A DNA stretch of 64,000 nucleotides from Treponema putidum (GCF_000755145.1 NZ_CP009228.1:124001-188000), one strand, 5' to 3'. Shown: positions 28,041 through 38,763, numbered from the stretch's first letter. Numbers and translations are program-made. The notes: generated by a model from the letters alone, not told the origin.

Positions 28041-30152
28041 ATGGCAAAAAAAAGCGTATTTTCAAAACGATTTTCAATGAAAAAGAAGCTGGTTATAATC
28101 TTCGGTTTGTTAATTATGGCAGCAGGATTTGTAGAGGGCATTTTTGCTATACACACAGCTCGTAAGGCGGTAACGGAAAAGGTCGAAACACATCTGATTG
28201 ACAAGGCAAAAGACACGGCAGAAATTGTCGATGGGCGTATTTCAACATTCCTTCAACTTCTTGAGGGCATCGCAAAAGAGCCGATTTTAAAAGACCCGAC
28301 AGTATCCTATCATGAAAAGGTAGATTATTTGCAAAGTGAGACTGATTCTAATGAAAAAATCGAACAGCTTAACTTATACGGACTTTCCGGTGTGCGTACG
28401 GACGGCGATGGAACAGTCGTAGATGTGCATGACAGAGATTGGTTTAAGGCAGCATCTGCAGGTAATAAATTTATTTCAGAGCCCATCCTTTCCCGGTCTT
28501 TAAATAAAGTCGTCATTATATTTGCACTCCCATTGTATGATAATAACAAAAACAAGCTCGGTGTATTAAACTGCGTTGTCGATGCAAAGCACCTTTCAAA
28601 TATTATTTCCGATATTGTCGTCGGTAAAACGGGCTTCTGCTATATTTTGGGACTTACAGGAACTACCATTGCAACAAAAGACTTTGAAATTGTTGAAAGA
28701 ATGGAAAATGTCGAGCATGAGGCAAAGAGCAATCCCAAATTTACCTCTCTTGCTGCTTTTACAAAAGTGGCTGTAAAAAACAATAAGCCGTCAGTAGAGT
28801 TTTATGAATACAACGGCATACGTAAGATATCCTCATATGCAAAGATGAAAACAACCGGCTGGACAGTTATAATTAATGCACCCGTAAATGAATTTATGGG
28901 AACGGTAAACACCTTACGCACTTCACTGATTGGCATCGGTATAATAATTTTTCTGGCTGCTCAGTTAATTGCCTTTTTTATAGCCCGCACCATAGTAAGC
29001 CCGATTAGAATAGCAGTTTCGGCCTTACAAAATATTTCGCAAGGTGAAGGAGACTTGACCGCTTGTCTTCCTATACGAGGTAACGATGAGATTACGGACT
29101 TATCCGAATATTTTAATAAAACTATTTCAAAGATAGGCTCGTCTATCAAAACCGTCGGAGCAAGCAGTGAAGAAATGACAAACATAGGCAGCGAGCTTGC
29201 CTCGAACATGACCGAAACCGCCAGTGCCGTGCATCAGATAAGTGCGAACATAGAAAGTGTAAAACAACAGGCCTTGACTCAGGCCGCAAGCGTTACCAAA
29301 ACGGCATCAACAATCGGAGAGATTATACGCACTATAAATCAGCTTAACGGAAGTATCGAAAATCAGGCGGCGAGTGTTGCACAATCTTCTTCAGCGATCG
29401 AGCAGATGGTCGGGAACATAACTTCCATCACACAGACTCTCAGCAAAACCGATGATGTCATAAAAACCCTTGCAGATGCTACTGCCGACGGTAAAGAAAC
29501 AATAGTTAATTCAAACTCAGTTACACAAAAGATAGCTGAAGAATCCGGCAGTCTTTTGGAAGCCTCAAGCGTTATTCAGCACATTGCAAGTCAGACAAAC
29601 CTCTTGGCGATGAATGCTGCAATAGAAGCAGCCCACGCAGGCGAAGCAGGTAAAGGATTTGCCGTTGTGGCAGATGAAATCCGAAAACTTGCAGAAGAGT
29701 CCAGTATTCAGGGAAAAAATATTACCTCCACCCTCAAAATTCTTTCAGGCGAGATTGAAACTCTTTCAACCTCTTCAAAAACAGTAGAGGAGAAGTTCAA
29801 CACTATTTTTGCTCTTTCGGAACAAGTAAAAACAATGAGCCAAAATCTAACTAACGCTATGCGTGAACAGGAGAACGGCAGCAAGGAAGTGTTGTCGGCA
29901 ATACGTGATATAAACATGGTAACCAATCAGGTAAACGACGGTTCCGCCGAGATGCTGAGAGGCGGAGAAAATGTAGCCCAAGAAATGCAAAAACTTGATG
30001 AGCTTACCCGCATAATTACCGACAGTATGAACGAAATGGCTTCCGGTGCCGTACAAATCAGCAATGCCGTACAGGAAGTAAATGATATCAGTCAAAAGAA
30101 TAAGGCCAGCATTCAAAACCTTGCAGAAGAAGTTGGAAAATTTAAAGTGTAG
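28041..30152 (+). CDS. Methyl-accepting chemotaxis protein with Cache-type sensor domain
   Basis: 703 aa transmembrane chemoreceptor signalling to CheA/CheW. TM1 about residues 16-36, a dCache_1-like periplasmic domain ([19 protein letters not shown], then [15 protein letters not shown] and KTGFCYILG), TM2 about 296-316, a HAMP domain starting [18 protein letters not shown] and the long cytoplasmic coiled coil. The signalling tip is at [25 protein letters not shown] precedes the ATG. Monocistronic, ending at a strong hairpin. Ligand unknown; dCache domains often bind amino acids. Confidence 0.95.
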   Translation: MAKKSVFSKRFSMKKKLVIIFGLLIMAAGFVEGIFAIHTARKAVTEKVETHLIDKAKDTAEIVDGRISTFLQLLEGIAKEPILKDPTVSYHEKVDYLQSETDSNEKIEQLNLYGLSGVRTDGDGTVVDVHDRDWFKAASAGNKFISEPILSRSLNKVVIIFALPLYDNNKNKLGVLNCVVDAKHLSNIISDIVVGKTGFCYILGLTGTTIATKDFEIVERMENVEHEAKSNPKFTSLAAFTKVAVKNNKPSVEFYEYNGIRKISSYAKMKTTGWTVIINAPVNEFMGTVNTLRTSLIGIGIIIFLAAQLIAFFIARTIVSPIRIAVSALQNISQGEGDLTACLPIRGNDEITDLSEYFNKTISKIGSSIKTVGASSEEMTNIGSELASNMTETASAVHQISANIESVKQQALTQAASVTKTASTIGEIIRTINQLNGSIENQAASVAQSSSAIEQMVGNITSITQTLSKTDDVIKTLADATADGKETIVNSNSVTQKIAEESGSLLEASSVIQHIASQTNLLAMNAAIEAAHAGEAGKGFAVVADEIRKLAEESSIQGKNITSTLKILSGEIETLSTSSKTVEEKFNTIFALSEQVKTMSQNLTNAMREQENGSKEVLSAIRDINMVTNQVNDGSAEMLRGGENVAQEMQKLDELTRIITDSMNEMASGAVQISNAVQEVNDISQKNKASIQNLAEEVGKFKV

Positions 30153-30180
30153 GCCTTTTACAAGATTTGAGTAAACCTCT

Positions 30181-30221
30181 AGGTAAACCTCTAAAAACTT
30201 CGGTTTTTTAGAGGTTTACCT
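30181..30221. repeat. Perfect intergenic inverted repeat (family member), likely also a terminator
   Basis: AGGTAAACCTCTAAAAA (30181-30197), loop CTTCGGT, TTTTTAGAGGTTTACCT (30205-30221): a perfect 17-bp stem. It stands between convergent genes (mcp and the hybrid kinase) and could end both. Preceded by another partial copy of TAAACCTCTA at about 30173. Same architecture as 39872-39907. Confidence 0.85.
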
Positions 30222-30225
30222 TAGA

Positions 30226-32262
30226 TTAAATTTGCGATTTATAATGCTTTTTGACCATTTCAAAGAGCTGCTTTTTGTTAAAGGGCTTTTTTATTATATC
30301 GTTTAATCCCATAGATTCGCATAGGCTTCTTTCATTGTCTTGTGAGCCTGCCGTACATGCAATAATAGGTTTTAAATACCTTTTATTACGCAAAATTTGT
30401 GTAGCTTCATATCCGTTGATGCCCGGCATCTGGATGTCCATAAAGATAATATCAAAGTCTTCGCTTGATGCCATATCTATAGCATGTTCACCGTCATTTG
30501 CCGTATCTACTGTACAGTTGGCTTTTTCCAAAATAAGCTTTAATAATTTTTGATTTACGGGATGGTCGTCGACAACTAAAACCTTACAGCCGGAAAAGTC
30601 ATCTTCATCCGAAGTATGTGAGGTTTCAGGCCTTTGACTTTTCTCCCCTGCTTCAAGGGGCTCAAGCTCCGAAATGTCGTCTTTTCCTAAAGTTATTGCT
30701 GATTTACGATAGAGTTCGTTTAGCAGATGAAAAACAATTCTTATCTTTACAGGTTTGTAAAGATATCCGTCAAACCATTCCAAAAGTTTCATCTTTGCGT
30801 CCTGTCCGAGGCTGCCTTCGGGAATCATCAAAAAGAGTTTTGAGCCTGAAAGATGTTCGTCATTGTGAATTTCCGCTCCCAGCCGCCATCCGTCCATTTT
30901 CGGCATAACCATATCTATGAATACCACATTGAAAGGGGTTTTATGTTCGGCTGCCGTTTTCATAATTTCGATTGCCTGCTCACCGGAGCTTACCAAGTTT
31001 ATATCTTCAAAACCGAATTTAAAAAGCATTCTCTTTAAAATCGAGCGGGTTTGCGAATTATCATCGACTATTAAAAATCTGGTATTCTTGTCAAGTAATA
31101 TATTTTCATGGGGAGCTTTTTTCTTTGAAGGTATCAAGGGAATCTTAAACCAAAAGACCGAACCGGCGGGAATATTATCTTTTATTCCTATTTTGCCCTT
31201 CATCATAGTTATAATATTTTTAGAAATTGCCAAGCCTAATCCCGTACCTCCGTACTTTCTATTGATAGAGGCATTTCCTTGATAAAAAGAATTGAATATT
31301 TTCGATTTTTGTTCTGCATCTACTCCTATTCCCGTATCTGCAACTTCAAAAAGAATGGAGAGCCGTTTTTCCTTATCGGTATTGTTTGGGTTGCCTTCAA
31401 GAACAACCTTTACCGAAACCGAAACATAACCTTTTTCAGTAAATTTAACTGCATTTTTTACGAAGTTTAAAAGAACCTGCTGCAGCCTTGACGGATCGCC
31501 GTATATAAAATCGGGTATCTTATCGCTTATGTCTACTACGATTTCCAGCCCTTTTTTGTGGGCTTCCATCGAAATTAAATCTACGGTTTGTTCAACAGAG
31601 TCGGTCAGATTAAAAACCGTTTTTTCCATTGTCATATTTCCGCTTTCAAGTTTTGAAAAATCCAAAATATCGTTTACGAGTGCAAGCAAAACTTCAGCAC
31701 TAAAATTGACTTGGCGGGTATATTCACTTTGTTCCTCATCTAGGTTTGTATCTTTTATAAGCTCCATCATGCCTATTATAGTCTGGATAGGGGTTCTTAT
31801 TTCATGGCTTACATTGGCTAAAAAAAGGCTCCTCATACTGTTTGCTTTTTCGGCATCCTGTTTTGCAATTATCAAAAATTGTTCTTTTAGTTTTTGTTTG
31901 GTAATGTCATCGATAGTTACAAAAAAAGTGCCGTCATCTTGTTGATTAAAGCTGAACTTTAAAGTAGTTTTATCGGAAAGGCTTGAAGGACTATCGAATT
32001 TGGCCTCAAAATCTGCTGTTTTGGAATTGTTTTTTATAAATACTGAAAGCCGGATATAGTCCTCTTCAGATAAAACTTTTTTTAAATAATCGTATATTTG
32101 TACCTTTGTATTTTTAATCAAGTAGTCGGGTAAAAGTCTTTCGGCTTCAGGGCTCCAAAACAAAGGAATATACTCAGACGAAAAAATTATATAGGCTATG
32201 TTTGATGAGGTTAAATATTTTCCCAACCGAAAATTTGAAATACTTTTATTAAAGAGAGGCAC
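30226..32262 (-). CDS. Cytoplasmic hybrid sensor histidine kinase with two receiver domains
   Basis: 678 aa, no transmembrane helices. PAS-like N-terminus (about 15-125), HisKA with NVSHEIRTP (phosphorylated His about 153), HATPase with [20 protein letters not shown] and [13 protein letters not shown], then two receivers: [14 protein letters not shown]...[13 protein letters not shown] and [15 protein letters not shown]...[15 protein letters not shown], both with an Asp at the phosphorylation site and a KP motif. The order is kinase-REC-REC without Hpt. It overlaps the upstream response regulator gene by 14 bases, indicating a pair working in one pathway. Signal unknown. Confidence 0.93.
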   Translation of the reverse strand: MPLFNKSISNFRLGKYLTSSNIAYIIFSSEYIPLFWSPEAERLLPDYLIKNTKVQIYDYLKKVLSEEDYIRLSVFIKNNSKTADFEAKFDSPSSLSDKTTLKFSFNQQDDGTFFVTIDDITKQKLKEQFLIIAKQDAEKANSMRSLFLANVSHEIRTPIQTIIGMMELIKDTNLDEEQSEYTRQVNFSAEVLLALVNDILDFSKLESGNMTMEKTVFNLTDSVEQTVDLISMEAHKKGLEIVVDISDKIPDFIYGDPSRLQQVLLNFVKNAVKFTEKGYVSVSVKVVLEGNPNNTDKEKRLSILFEVADTGIGVDAEQKSKIFNSFYQGNASINRKYGGTGLGLAISKNIITMMKGKIGIKDNIPAGSVFWFKIPLIPSKKKAPHENILLDKNTRFLIVDDNSQTRSILKRMLFKFGFEDINLVSSGEQAIEIMKTAAEHKTPFNVVFIDMVMPKMDGWRLGAEIHNDEHLSGSKLFLMIPEGSLGQDAKMKLLEWFDGYLYKPVKIRIVFHLLNELYRKSAITLGKDDISELEPLEAGEKSQRPETSHTSDEDDFSGCKVLVVDDHPVNQKLLKLILEKANCTVDTANDGEHAIDMASSEDFDIIFMDIQMPGINGYEATQILRNKRYLKPIIACTAGSQDNERSLCESMGLNDIIKKPFNKKQLFEMVKKHYKSQI

Positions 32263-33463
32263 CTAAGACTTCCTCCATCTTGCGTAAAACCGTTTCTTTT
32301 TTTATAGGTTTTAGTATGTATCTTTTAGCCCCTTTTTCCAGGGCCTTAATAACCGTATCTCTCTGAGTTACGGAAGACAGAATAACAAAAGGCACTGTTA
32401 TGCCTTTCTTTTTTGCTTCAATTAAAACATCGATGCCGCTCATTCCGGGCATAATCATATCCAAAAAAATAACATCATAAGCGTCATTTTGTATTTTATT
32501 TAAAAAATCTTCTCCGTTTTCAAATAGAGCTACTTCGGCATTTAAGCCCGAAAAAATAGCCGTCATCATTTTACGGACTACTAAATCATCGTCTACTACA
32601 GCTATGGAAAGACTTTCGGCCGTGTCTAGTTTAAAACGGGTTTCAAGATTGCCTATGTTTTCATTGCGCTCATTATCGGCATTAAGCATTGTTTGAGCTA
32701 CAGCTCTCTTATCCTCGCTTGTCTGTAAAAGAGCCGAAAGGGCTTGAGCGAGACTTCCTACAACTTCAATCATATTATAGTCGGGATTTTGCGAAAAGAA
32801 GTCTTTTACAAATTGATTTAAGGTAAGAAGTTTTACATTTTTAGGAGAAACTACCTTTACAGCTAGGATATTATCTATCAAATATTCCAAGTTAGCGGTA
32901 TCGGCATAGGTTAAATTTAAATCTGTCAATATAATTAAAATTTTAGCTTCGGTAAGTTTATAGGACTCGATGAGTTCTATAATCCTAAATTGAAGGAGCT
33001 CAAGTTTATCTCTGTTAAGGCCTTGCGCCAATTCTATAAATATAACATCCTCATTTACCCGCGTTTCCAAGATACAGGGTGTGGGATCTATGGGAAATGT
33101 TGTTCCTAAAATTATGCCTATTGAGGATAAAAGTTCATCAACTCTTACAGGCTTTGAAATTACCTTTTTTACTCCGTATGAGGCCAATAAAGCTATGTCA
33201 ACTTTGGCTATTTTTCTTCCCAATACTATTGACGGTATTCCTGCAAGGGTTGGAGCTTTTTGTTTTTCTGCAAAAAAATTAAACAAGACATCTCTGCTGA
33301 AACTATAGTCTATTATTATAAGCATTACAGGCTGCTGCTTCATAATATTCATGGCTTCTATGACTGTTTCAACATATATTACAAAAATACCTACTTCTTG
33401 TAATTTTTTTGTAATATAATAGCGTAAAGTAGGGGCTATCCCTATCAATAAAACTTGTTTCAT
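32249..33463 (-). CDS. Response regulator with two receiver-like domains flanking a STAS-like domain
   Basis: 404 aa. The N-terminal receiver-like domain ([14 protein letters not shown]...LIIIDYSF) lacks the usual acidic DD pair; the middle (about 135-245) has the [19 protein letters not shown] to [11 protein letters not shown] pattern of an anti-anti-sigma/STAS-like fold; the C-terminal receiver is complete ([38 protein letters not shown]). No DNA-binding output domain. The start ATG at 33463 lies 6 bases after a TATAAT box; the 28-codon upstream extension would overlap the promoter. First gene of the operon with the hybrid kinase. The STAS assignment is by pattern only. Confidence 0.85.
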   Translation of the reverse strand: MKQVLLIGIAPTLRYYITKKLQEVGIFVIYVETVIEAMNIMKQQPVMLIIIDYSFSRDVLFNFFAEKQKAPTLAGIPSIVLGRKIAKVDIALLASYGVKKVISKPVRVDELLSSIGIILGTTFPIDPTPCILETRVNEDVIFIELAQGLNRDKLELLQFRIIELIESYKLTEAKILIILTDLNLTYADTANLEYLIDNILAVKVVSPKNVKLLTLNQFVKDFFSQNPDYNMIEVVGSLAQALSALLQTSEDKRAVAQTMLNADNERNENIGNLETRFKLDTAESLSIAVVDDDLVVRKMMTAIFSGLNAEVALFENGEDFLNKIQNDAYDVIFLDMIMPGMSGIDVLIEAKKKGITVPFVILSSVTQRDTVIKALEKGAKRYILKPIKKETVLRKMEEVLGASL

Positions 33464-33469
33464 GCTATC

Positions 33470-33498
33470 ATTATACCATATTAGAACAATATTATCTA
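33470..33498 (-). promoter_or_regulatory. Predicted leaderless promoter of the response regulator/kinase operon
   Basis: Minus strand TAGATA (33498-33493), 17 bases, TATAAT (33475-33470), 6 bases to the ATG at 33463. Confidence 0.5.
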
Positions 33499-33519
33499 GT
33501 TGTAAATTTGGAGGAATAA

Positions 33520-34074
33520 ATGAAAAAAGCTTTTTTATTTTTAGCAAACGGATTTGAAGATGTTGAAGCCCTTACACCTATAGATTATTTAAGAAGAGCC
33601 GGAATAAATTTGATTACGGTTGGTGTTGAAGGCAAAATCGTAATTTCATCTCATAAGGTTCCTATAACCTGCGATATTGTGTTGGAAGAAGCCTTGCAGA
33701 TGGATGGCGATTTGATTGCCGTAATCCTTCCAGGCGGCCTTCCTAACAGCAGTACTCTTGCCGGAACGGAAGCCGTTAAAGATTTTGCAAAAAAGACTCT
33801 TGCAAGCGGAGGAATCGTCGCTGCAATCTGTGCGGCTCCTGCCCTTGCTCTAGGTTCTTGGGGTTTGTTGGAAGGAAAGAACTATACCTGCTATCCCGGT
33901 ATGGGGCAGGATTTGAGTACAAAACCAAAGGCCGGCGAAAGGGTTATAAGAGACGGAAATATAATAACGGCCTGTGCAGCAGGAGCTGCAGAAGAATTTG
34001 CCTTTGCAATTGTAGAAGCTATTTGTGGAAAAACCGCATTAAATAAACTTAAAGCCGAGGTGGTAGCGCGATAA
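33520..34074 (+). CDS. DJ-1/PfpI (ThiJ) family protein
   Basis: 184 aa. DJ-1 superfamily: AFLFLANGFEDVEALTPIDYLRRAGI at the start (split here by the acidic Glu of GFED), VILPGGLPNS, and the nucleophile-elbow AAICAAPALALG with the conserved Cys. Members act as glyoxalases/deglycases or redox chaperones; the closest bacterial group is YajL/DJ-1-like. TTGGAGGAATAA precedes the ATG. Its stop codon overlaps the next start (TAATGG), so it is translationally coupled to the methyltransferase. Confidence 0.93.
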   Translation: MKKAFLFLANGFEDVEALTPIDYLRRAGINLITVGVEGKIVISSHKVPITCDIVLEEALQMDGDLIAVILPGGLPNSSTLAGTEAVKDFAKKTLASGGIVAAICAAPALALGSWGLLEGKNYTCYPGMGQDLSTKPKAGERVIRDGNIITACAAGAAEEFAFAIVEAICGKTALNKLKAEVVAR

Positions 34075-34835
34075 TGGAAAAACTTTCAGATTGGTTTGAA
34101 AACGAAACGTTTTGGGCTGAATATGCTCCGATTATGTTTGACACGCAAAGGTGGGCTGAAGCTCCTGCCGTTGCGGAATCCGTTTTAAGGATAATCGGCG
34201 TTCCTGTAGATAATGCCGGAATTTCAATCTTGGATGCAGGCTGCGGCCCCGGAAGGATTGCCATTGAGCTTGCAATACGCAAGGCCCGTGTTACAGGCAT
34301 CGATTTAATCCGCCCCTTCTTAAATGCAGCTATGGATTCTGCTCAAGATGAAAATGTAGAAATAGAGCTGATTCAGGGAGACTTGCGCAAATTCGTCCGG
34401 CCTGAAGCCTTTGATGCGGCTATAAGTATGTATACGAGTTTCGGGTATTGCAGCACAATCGAAGAAGATATGCAAATCCTAAAAAACATAGCCCAATCCA
34501 TAAAACCGAACGGCTGGTTCATTCTCGAAATGACGGGACGTGAAATTGCTGTGCGGGATTTTACCGAAGGTGAATGGTTTGAACGGGGCGGTTTTACCGT
34601 CTTAACCGAATATTCCGTCGAAGGAGCTTGGGAAGGTTTACGTTCCCGCTGGATACTTTATGATGAGCAGGGCAGAAAGGCAGACCACACCTATGTCCAG
34701 CGCCTTTATTCTGCCGTCGAGTTAAAAAGACTGATGCTTGCAGCAGGCTTTTCTTCGGTAGAAATATACGGAGACTTCGATTTTTCGCCCTATAATGAAA
34801 AGGCAAGAACGATGGTGCTCATAGCGAGAAAGTAG
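34074..34835 (+). CDS. Class I SAM-dependent methyltransferase
   Basis: 253 aa. Motif I ILDAGCGPGRIAIELA (about residues 51-66) binds S-adenosylmethionine, followed by VTGIDLIRPFL and a GDLRKFV acidic motif; the C-terminal half resembles small-molecule or protein methyltransferases of the Methyltransf_25/11 type. The substrate is not evident. It starts at the DJ-1 stop codon and ends before a new promoter at 34917. Confidence 0.88.
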   Translation: MEKLSDWFENETFWAEYAPIMFDTQRWAEAPAVAESVLRIIGVPVDNAGISILDAGCGPGRIAIELAIRKARVTGIDLIRPFLNAAMDSAQDENVEIELIQGDLRKFVRPEAFDAAISMYTSFGYCSTIEEDMQILKNIAQSIKPNGWFILEMTGREIAVRDFTEGEWFERGGFTVLTEYSVEGAWEGLRSRWILYDEQGRKADHTYVQRLYSAVELKRLMLAAGFSSVEIYGDFDFSPYNEKARTMVLIARK

Positions 34836-34916
34836 CTTAATTTCTTTTTCATAGAAATAGTTTTTTAATTTAAATCTCTTTATCCCTGTGTCAGTTTATG
34901 ACAGTTTATAGTGCTA

Positions 34917-34945
34917 TTGTCAAGAAACAAATAAAGGGTTACAAT
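34917..34945 (+). promoter_or_regulatory. Predicted leaderless promoter of the coiled-coil/parE operon
   Basis: TTGTCA (34917-34922), 17 bases, TACAAT (34940-34945), 6 bases to the ATG at 34952. Upstream, CAGTTTATGA is nearly duplicated, and TGTCA-gttta-TGACA forms a small inverted repeat. Confidence 0.6.
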
Positions 34946-34951
34946 AGAAGA

Positions 34952-36172
34952 ATGAATAATAGCAATAAAACAATACCGATTCTTTTAAAAGAATTAAAAG
35001 ACTTTGAGTCAAAACTTGTGGAAGCTTATAAACAGCTTGGAAATAAACTTCTTAAAGATGCAGCCGATCCTGTAAAGCAAAACAATACCGTTTCACAGGA
35101 TAATCTGGTTCAATGGCAAAGACTGCACGATGAAAGAAAGTTTTGTACCGAAAGCATCTTGGACATAAAAAATAACAATACCCGTCTTTCCGAATTGGAC
35201 GGTTTTAAAAAACAAATAAAGGATAGGCTTTCAGATACAAAAAAAGAGATTGAAAAAATAAAAGGGGATTTTTTACTCAAACTCTACAAGGACTTTTTAC
35301 CCCAATGTGCTGCCCTTTTTACGCCTCTATCTGACGAAATACACACGGAAGAAGCAAAAATACACGAAACTCAAGAAAAAATAGAAGCCCTAAATGCTGA
35401 AAAAAAAGAAGCTAACTTTTTTGTCAAACTCGGCCTTTCGGGAAAAATTACATCCCATGAATTAAAGGTAAAAAATTCCGAAAAAAAGATCAAAAACATC
35501 TTAACAAAATCGGCTATAGACCTTAAAACTTCTCAAGAAGTAAAAGCTCTTTATGATGAAGATAAACTTTCACCCGAGCTTAAAAAAACTTACGAGGAAA
35601 TTTTAAAATTGGGTATGGATTTGACGGACTCGGAAGACCGCCTTAAAATGATAGAAGAAGAAGCCGGTTTTGTTACCAAAAAACTAGCCGATTCCGGAGC
35701 CGACAAAAATTCAAAAAAACGTATCGACAATTTTTCAAACAGAATAAAAGAAATAGATGAACACATAGATTCAATCCTTTACTCCGCCGGAATAAAATAT
35801 GCAGATAAGTTTTATTCAGCTGAAGGAGAATCGGCTCTGGGAGGAGAAGTATCGGATGAGGCTCTTGGAAAATATGCGGATTACCTGAAAAAAACCGGAG
35901 ATTACCGAAAAGAAATAACAAAAATAAAATACAATATAGAATTCTGTGAAGTTATGCAAAAAATAAAGGCCGAAGAAAATAGAATTCAAAACTTAAACCG
36001 TACAATAAACAATTCCGAAAATGCAATTAAGGAAGCCGAAAAGAAAATAAGGGAATCCGAAGCTGCAATTAAAACAGCCGAAAACAAAATAACAGATTTG
36101 CAAGACTATGCTCTGACCTTAAAAAATAAATTTTCGGATCAAACAACCGATTCAGGCTCGGAGGAAGAATAA
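34952..36172 (+). CDS. Long coiled-coil protein upstream of parE, unknown function
   Basis: 406 aa, highly charged and almost wholly helical, with heptad-rich stretches at about 60-190 and 320-400 (repeated EKKIRES/AENKIT-like segments). No signal peptide and no ATPase motif. ATG at 34952 is used because it follows a promoter at leaderless distance; an in-frame ATG at 34898 would lie upstream of the promoter. Its stop overlaps the parE ATG by one base, so it is translationally coupled to a type II topoisomerase subunit. A chromosome-organising role is only inference from shape and neighbour. Confidence 0.75.
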   Translation: MNNSNKTIPILLKELKDFESKLVEAYKQLGNKLLKDAADPVKQNNTVSQDNLVQWQRLHDERKFCTESILDIKNNNTRLSELDGFKKQIKDRLSDTKKEIEKIKGDFLLKLYKDFLPQCAALFTPLSDEIHTEEAKIHETQEKIEALNAEKKEANFFVKLGLSGKITSHELKVKNSEKKIKNILTKSAIDLKTSQEVKALYDEDKLSPELKKTYEEILKLGMDLTDSEDRLKMIEEEAGFVTKKLADSGADKNSKKRIDNFSNRIKEIDEHIDSILYSAGIKYADKFYSAEGESALGGEVSDEALGKYADYLKKTGDYRKEITKIKYNIEFCEVMQKIKAEENRIQNLNRTINNSENAIKEAEKKIRESEAAIKTAENKITDLQDYALTLKNKFSDQTTDSGSEEE

Positions 36173-37990
36173 TGGCTGCAAAAAAGGCTGTTTATGATGA
36201 GTCCAAAATAAAGACTTTGAGCTCCCTTGAACACATCCGTTTAAGGACGGGCATGTACATAGGCCGCTTAGGCGACGGTTCAAATCCCGATGACGGAATT
36301 TACATCCTAGTAAAAGAGGTAATCGACAACTCTATAGACGAATTTATAATGGGGAACGGTTCCCGCATAGATATTCAACAAGAAGGAAACAAGATAACGG
36401 TCAGAGACTTCGGGCGGGGAATCCCTTTAGGAAAATTGGTAGAATGTGTTTCGGTTATAAACACGGGTGCAAAATATAACGATGATGTCTTTCAGTTTTC
36501 GGTCGGTCTAAACGGGGTCGGAACAAAGGCTGTCAATGCCCTTTCCGAATATTTTAGGGTTGTAGCCGTGCGGGACGGTAAATATGCCGAAGCAATCTTT
36601 GAAAGAGGAAACCTCGTAAGCGAAAAAAACGGAAACACAAAGCCCGGTATCAAAAACGGCACCCTAGTGGAATTCATTCCCGATACAAAAATTTTTGGGG
36701 ATTATAAATTCAATTTGGATTTTATCGAAAAACGGATTTGGAACTATGCTTATTTAAACTCCGGCCTTACCTTGAGTTTTAACGGAAAACTTTTTAAATC
36801 CGAAAACGGCCTTTTGGACTTGCTTGAATCCAATGTAGGAACTTCCACAATTTATGAAGTCTGCCGGTTCAAAGAAAAACAGCTTGAGTTTGCTTTTTCG
36901 CACACAAACAATTACGGCGAAACCTATTATTCATTTGTAAACGGGCAATACACCTCAGACGGCGGTACCCACCTTTCGGCCTTTAAAGAAGGCTTGTTAA
37001 AGGGCATCAACGAATATTTTAGAAAAAACTATAAAAGCGAAGACGTCCGTGAAGGAACCTGTGCTGCCGTTTCTGTAAAGATCCAAGCTCCTGTATTCGA
37101 GAGCCAGACAAAGAACAAACTCGGCAATACCGAAGTACGCTCTTGGATAGTCAACGATACAAAGTCGGCAGTTGTAGAATGGCTGCAAAAAAAATGCGGA
37201 CTCTGCGGCACAACTTGAAAGCAAGATAATTGCCAATGAAAAACTCCGCACCGAGCTCAACACGGTAAAAAAAGAAGCAAAGGCAGCAGCAAAAAAAATT
37301 GCCATAAAGATTCCGAAATTAAAGGACTGCAAATTCCATTTAGGAGACGGAAAATTCGGTGAAGACACCATGATCTTTATCACCGAAGGAGACTCGGCTA
37401 CGGGAGCAATGGTTTCAAGCAGGGATGTTTTAACGCAGGCAATTTTTTCTCTTCGCGGAAAGCCTGAAAACATGTATGGTAAAAAACGGGCTCAGATATA
37501 CAAAAATGCAGAGCTTTATAATATGATGATGGCACTAGGCATCGAAAACGATATTGAAGGCCTACGGTACTCAAAGATTGTAATAGCAACGGATGCGGAT
37601 AATGACGGCTTTCATATACGTAACCTGCTTTTAACCTTCTTTTTAAGCTATTTTGAAGAACTGGTTACCTCAGGCAGGGTTCATATCTTGGAAACTCCCC
37701 TATTCAGAGTACGCACCAAAAAAGAGACAAGCTATTGTTATTCCGAAAAGGAAAGAGATGAGGCCGTAAGCCGACTTGGAACTTCTTCCGAAATTACCCG
37801 CTTTAAGGGTTTGGGAGAAATAAGCCCCAAAGAATTCGGGCAATTTATTGGGCAGGATATAAAACTCCTCCCTGTAACGGTTCAAACCCTAAAAAAGGTG
37901 CCTTCAATTTTGGAATTTTATATGGGCAAGAATACCCCCGAACGCCGCAAATTTATTATGAAAAATCTTCTGGCCGAGATAGATGCTTAA
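36172..37990 (+). CDS. parE: DNA topoisomerase IV subunit B / GyrB-like ATPase subunit (frameshifted in this sequence)
   Basis: ATPase and TOPRIM subunit of a type IIA topoisomerase. GHKL motifs: EVIDNSIDE, DFGRGIPLG and SVGLNGVGTKAVNALS. The TOPRIM part has TEGDSATGAM, DADNDGFHIRNL and GKNTPERRKFI at the end. The frame breaks after VVEWLQK in an A8 run (37187-37194); reading A7 gives NADSAAQLESKIIAN... into the downstream frame, total 605 aa, near the usual ParE length. Both halves are well conserved, so an error or slippage is more likely than decay. No parC or gyrA homologue is next to it. The 3' end overlaps convergent tcdA by 35 bases. Confidence 0.85.
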
Positions 37991-38744
37991 TCACCTCTCC
38001 GGCTATTAAAAGACCGGCGATTGAGGGCACCCATGCAGCCGAGGCCGGAGGGTTTTGTTTTACTGTACATTCGGTTTTGGAATAAAGCACTTTCAAATGC
38101 TTAACATTTCTTTTTTTTAACTCGGCACGCATTACCTTACAAAGAGGACAGACGCTCGTTTTGTAAATATCTGCAAATTCAAAGTCGGCATCTAAGCGGT
38201 TTCCGCAGCCCATCGCCGAAATAAGAGGTACCTTATTTTTTTCGGCCTCAGCTGCAAGAAAAAGTTTTAGGGCTATTGTATCGACAGCATCAATTATAAA
38301 ATCTATCCTTTTAAAAAAATCTTCACCTAAGATTTTATAAAAACTATCCGGCAGGACAAAGGAATTTATAGCTTCAATTTGACATTCCGGACTTATATCG
38401 GCAATACGTTCCTTTGCAACTTCGGTCTTAAATTTTCCGATGGTAGAATAAAGGGCATAAAGCTGACGGTTGATATTGCTTTCTTCTATCCTGTCTCCGT
38501 CAATCAAAATAAGCCGCCCTGCCCGTCTTCGGGCCGCCTCGTTCCGGGAAGCCCCGTTTCGGGCGGCACGGCTTTGGACCGTCCCATTCCGGACCGCCCC
38601 GTTTTGGGCAACCCCGCTTCGGGCAAGAGCCTCGGCAGTATAACTTCCTACGCCTCCCAGACCGAAAACCGCAATCCGTGCATCTGCAATCTTTTTTAAA
38701 TTGTCAGAACCTAAAAGAGGCTCAAACCTCGATAAAAAACTCAT
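37956..38744 (-). CDS. tcdA: tRNA threonylcarbamoyladenosine dehydratase (TcdA/CsdL), with tandem-repeat insertion
   Basis: 262 aa E1-like enzyme that cyclises t6A37 of tRNAs to ct6A using ATP. RIAVFGLGGVGSYTAEALARSG is the nucleotide-binding loop region (read in two halves around GGVGS), DGDRIEESNINRQ the conserved Arg/Gln motif, DAVDTIALK follows, and a CPLCK cysteine lies near residue 195. Residues 39-73 are seven 5-residue units; the first is the native ALARS and the next six are extra copies of form G-A-(A/V)-R-N, encoded by 15-base repeats. Without them the length would be about 232 aa. Convergent with parE. Confidence 0.9.
   Translation of the reverse strand: MSFLSRFEPLLGSDNLKKIADARIAVFGLGGVGSYTAEALARSGVAQNGAVRNGTVQSRAARNGASRNEAARRRAGRLILIDGDRIEESNINRQLYALYSTIGKFKTEVAKERIADISPECQIEAINSFVLPDSFYKILGEDFFKRIDFIIDAVDTIALKLFLAAEAEKNKVPLISAMGCGNRLDADFEFADIYKTSVCPLCKVMRAELKKRNVKHLKVLYSKTECTVKQNPPASAAWVPSIAGLLIAGEVIKHLSRPEDFS
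38526..38630 (-). repeat. Seven-copy 15-base tandem repeat inside tcdA
   Basis: Consecutive 15-base units on the plus strand, for example GTTCCGGGAAGCCCC (38541-38555), ATTCCGGACCGCCCC (38586-38600) and GTTTTGGGCAACCCC (38601-38615). The unit count keeps the reading frame. The last unit (38616-38630) is the ancestral coding segment for ALARS, so the array looks like local expansion of native sequence. Distinctly GC-rich compared with its surroundings. Confidence 0.85.
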
Positions 38745-38763
38745 AGCCTTAAAAATTATAAGC

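Noticed and set aside
37187-37194. Programmed ribosomal frameshift in parE
   Set aside because: The shift needed is +1 (loss of one base), whereas A-rich slippery runs favour -1; no stimulatory structure was found, and three other genes show similar homopolymer breaks.
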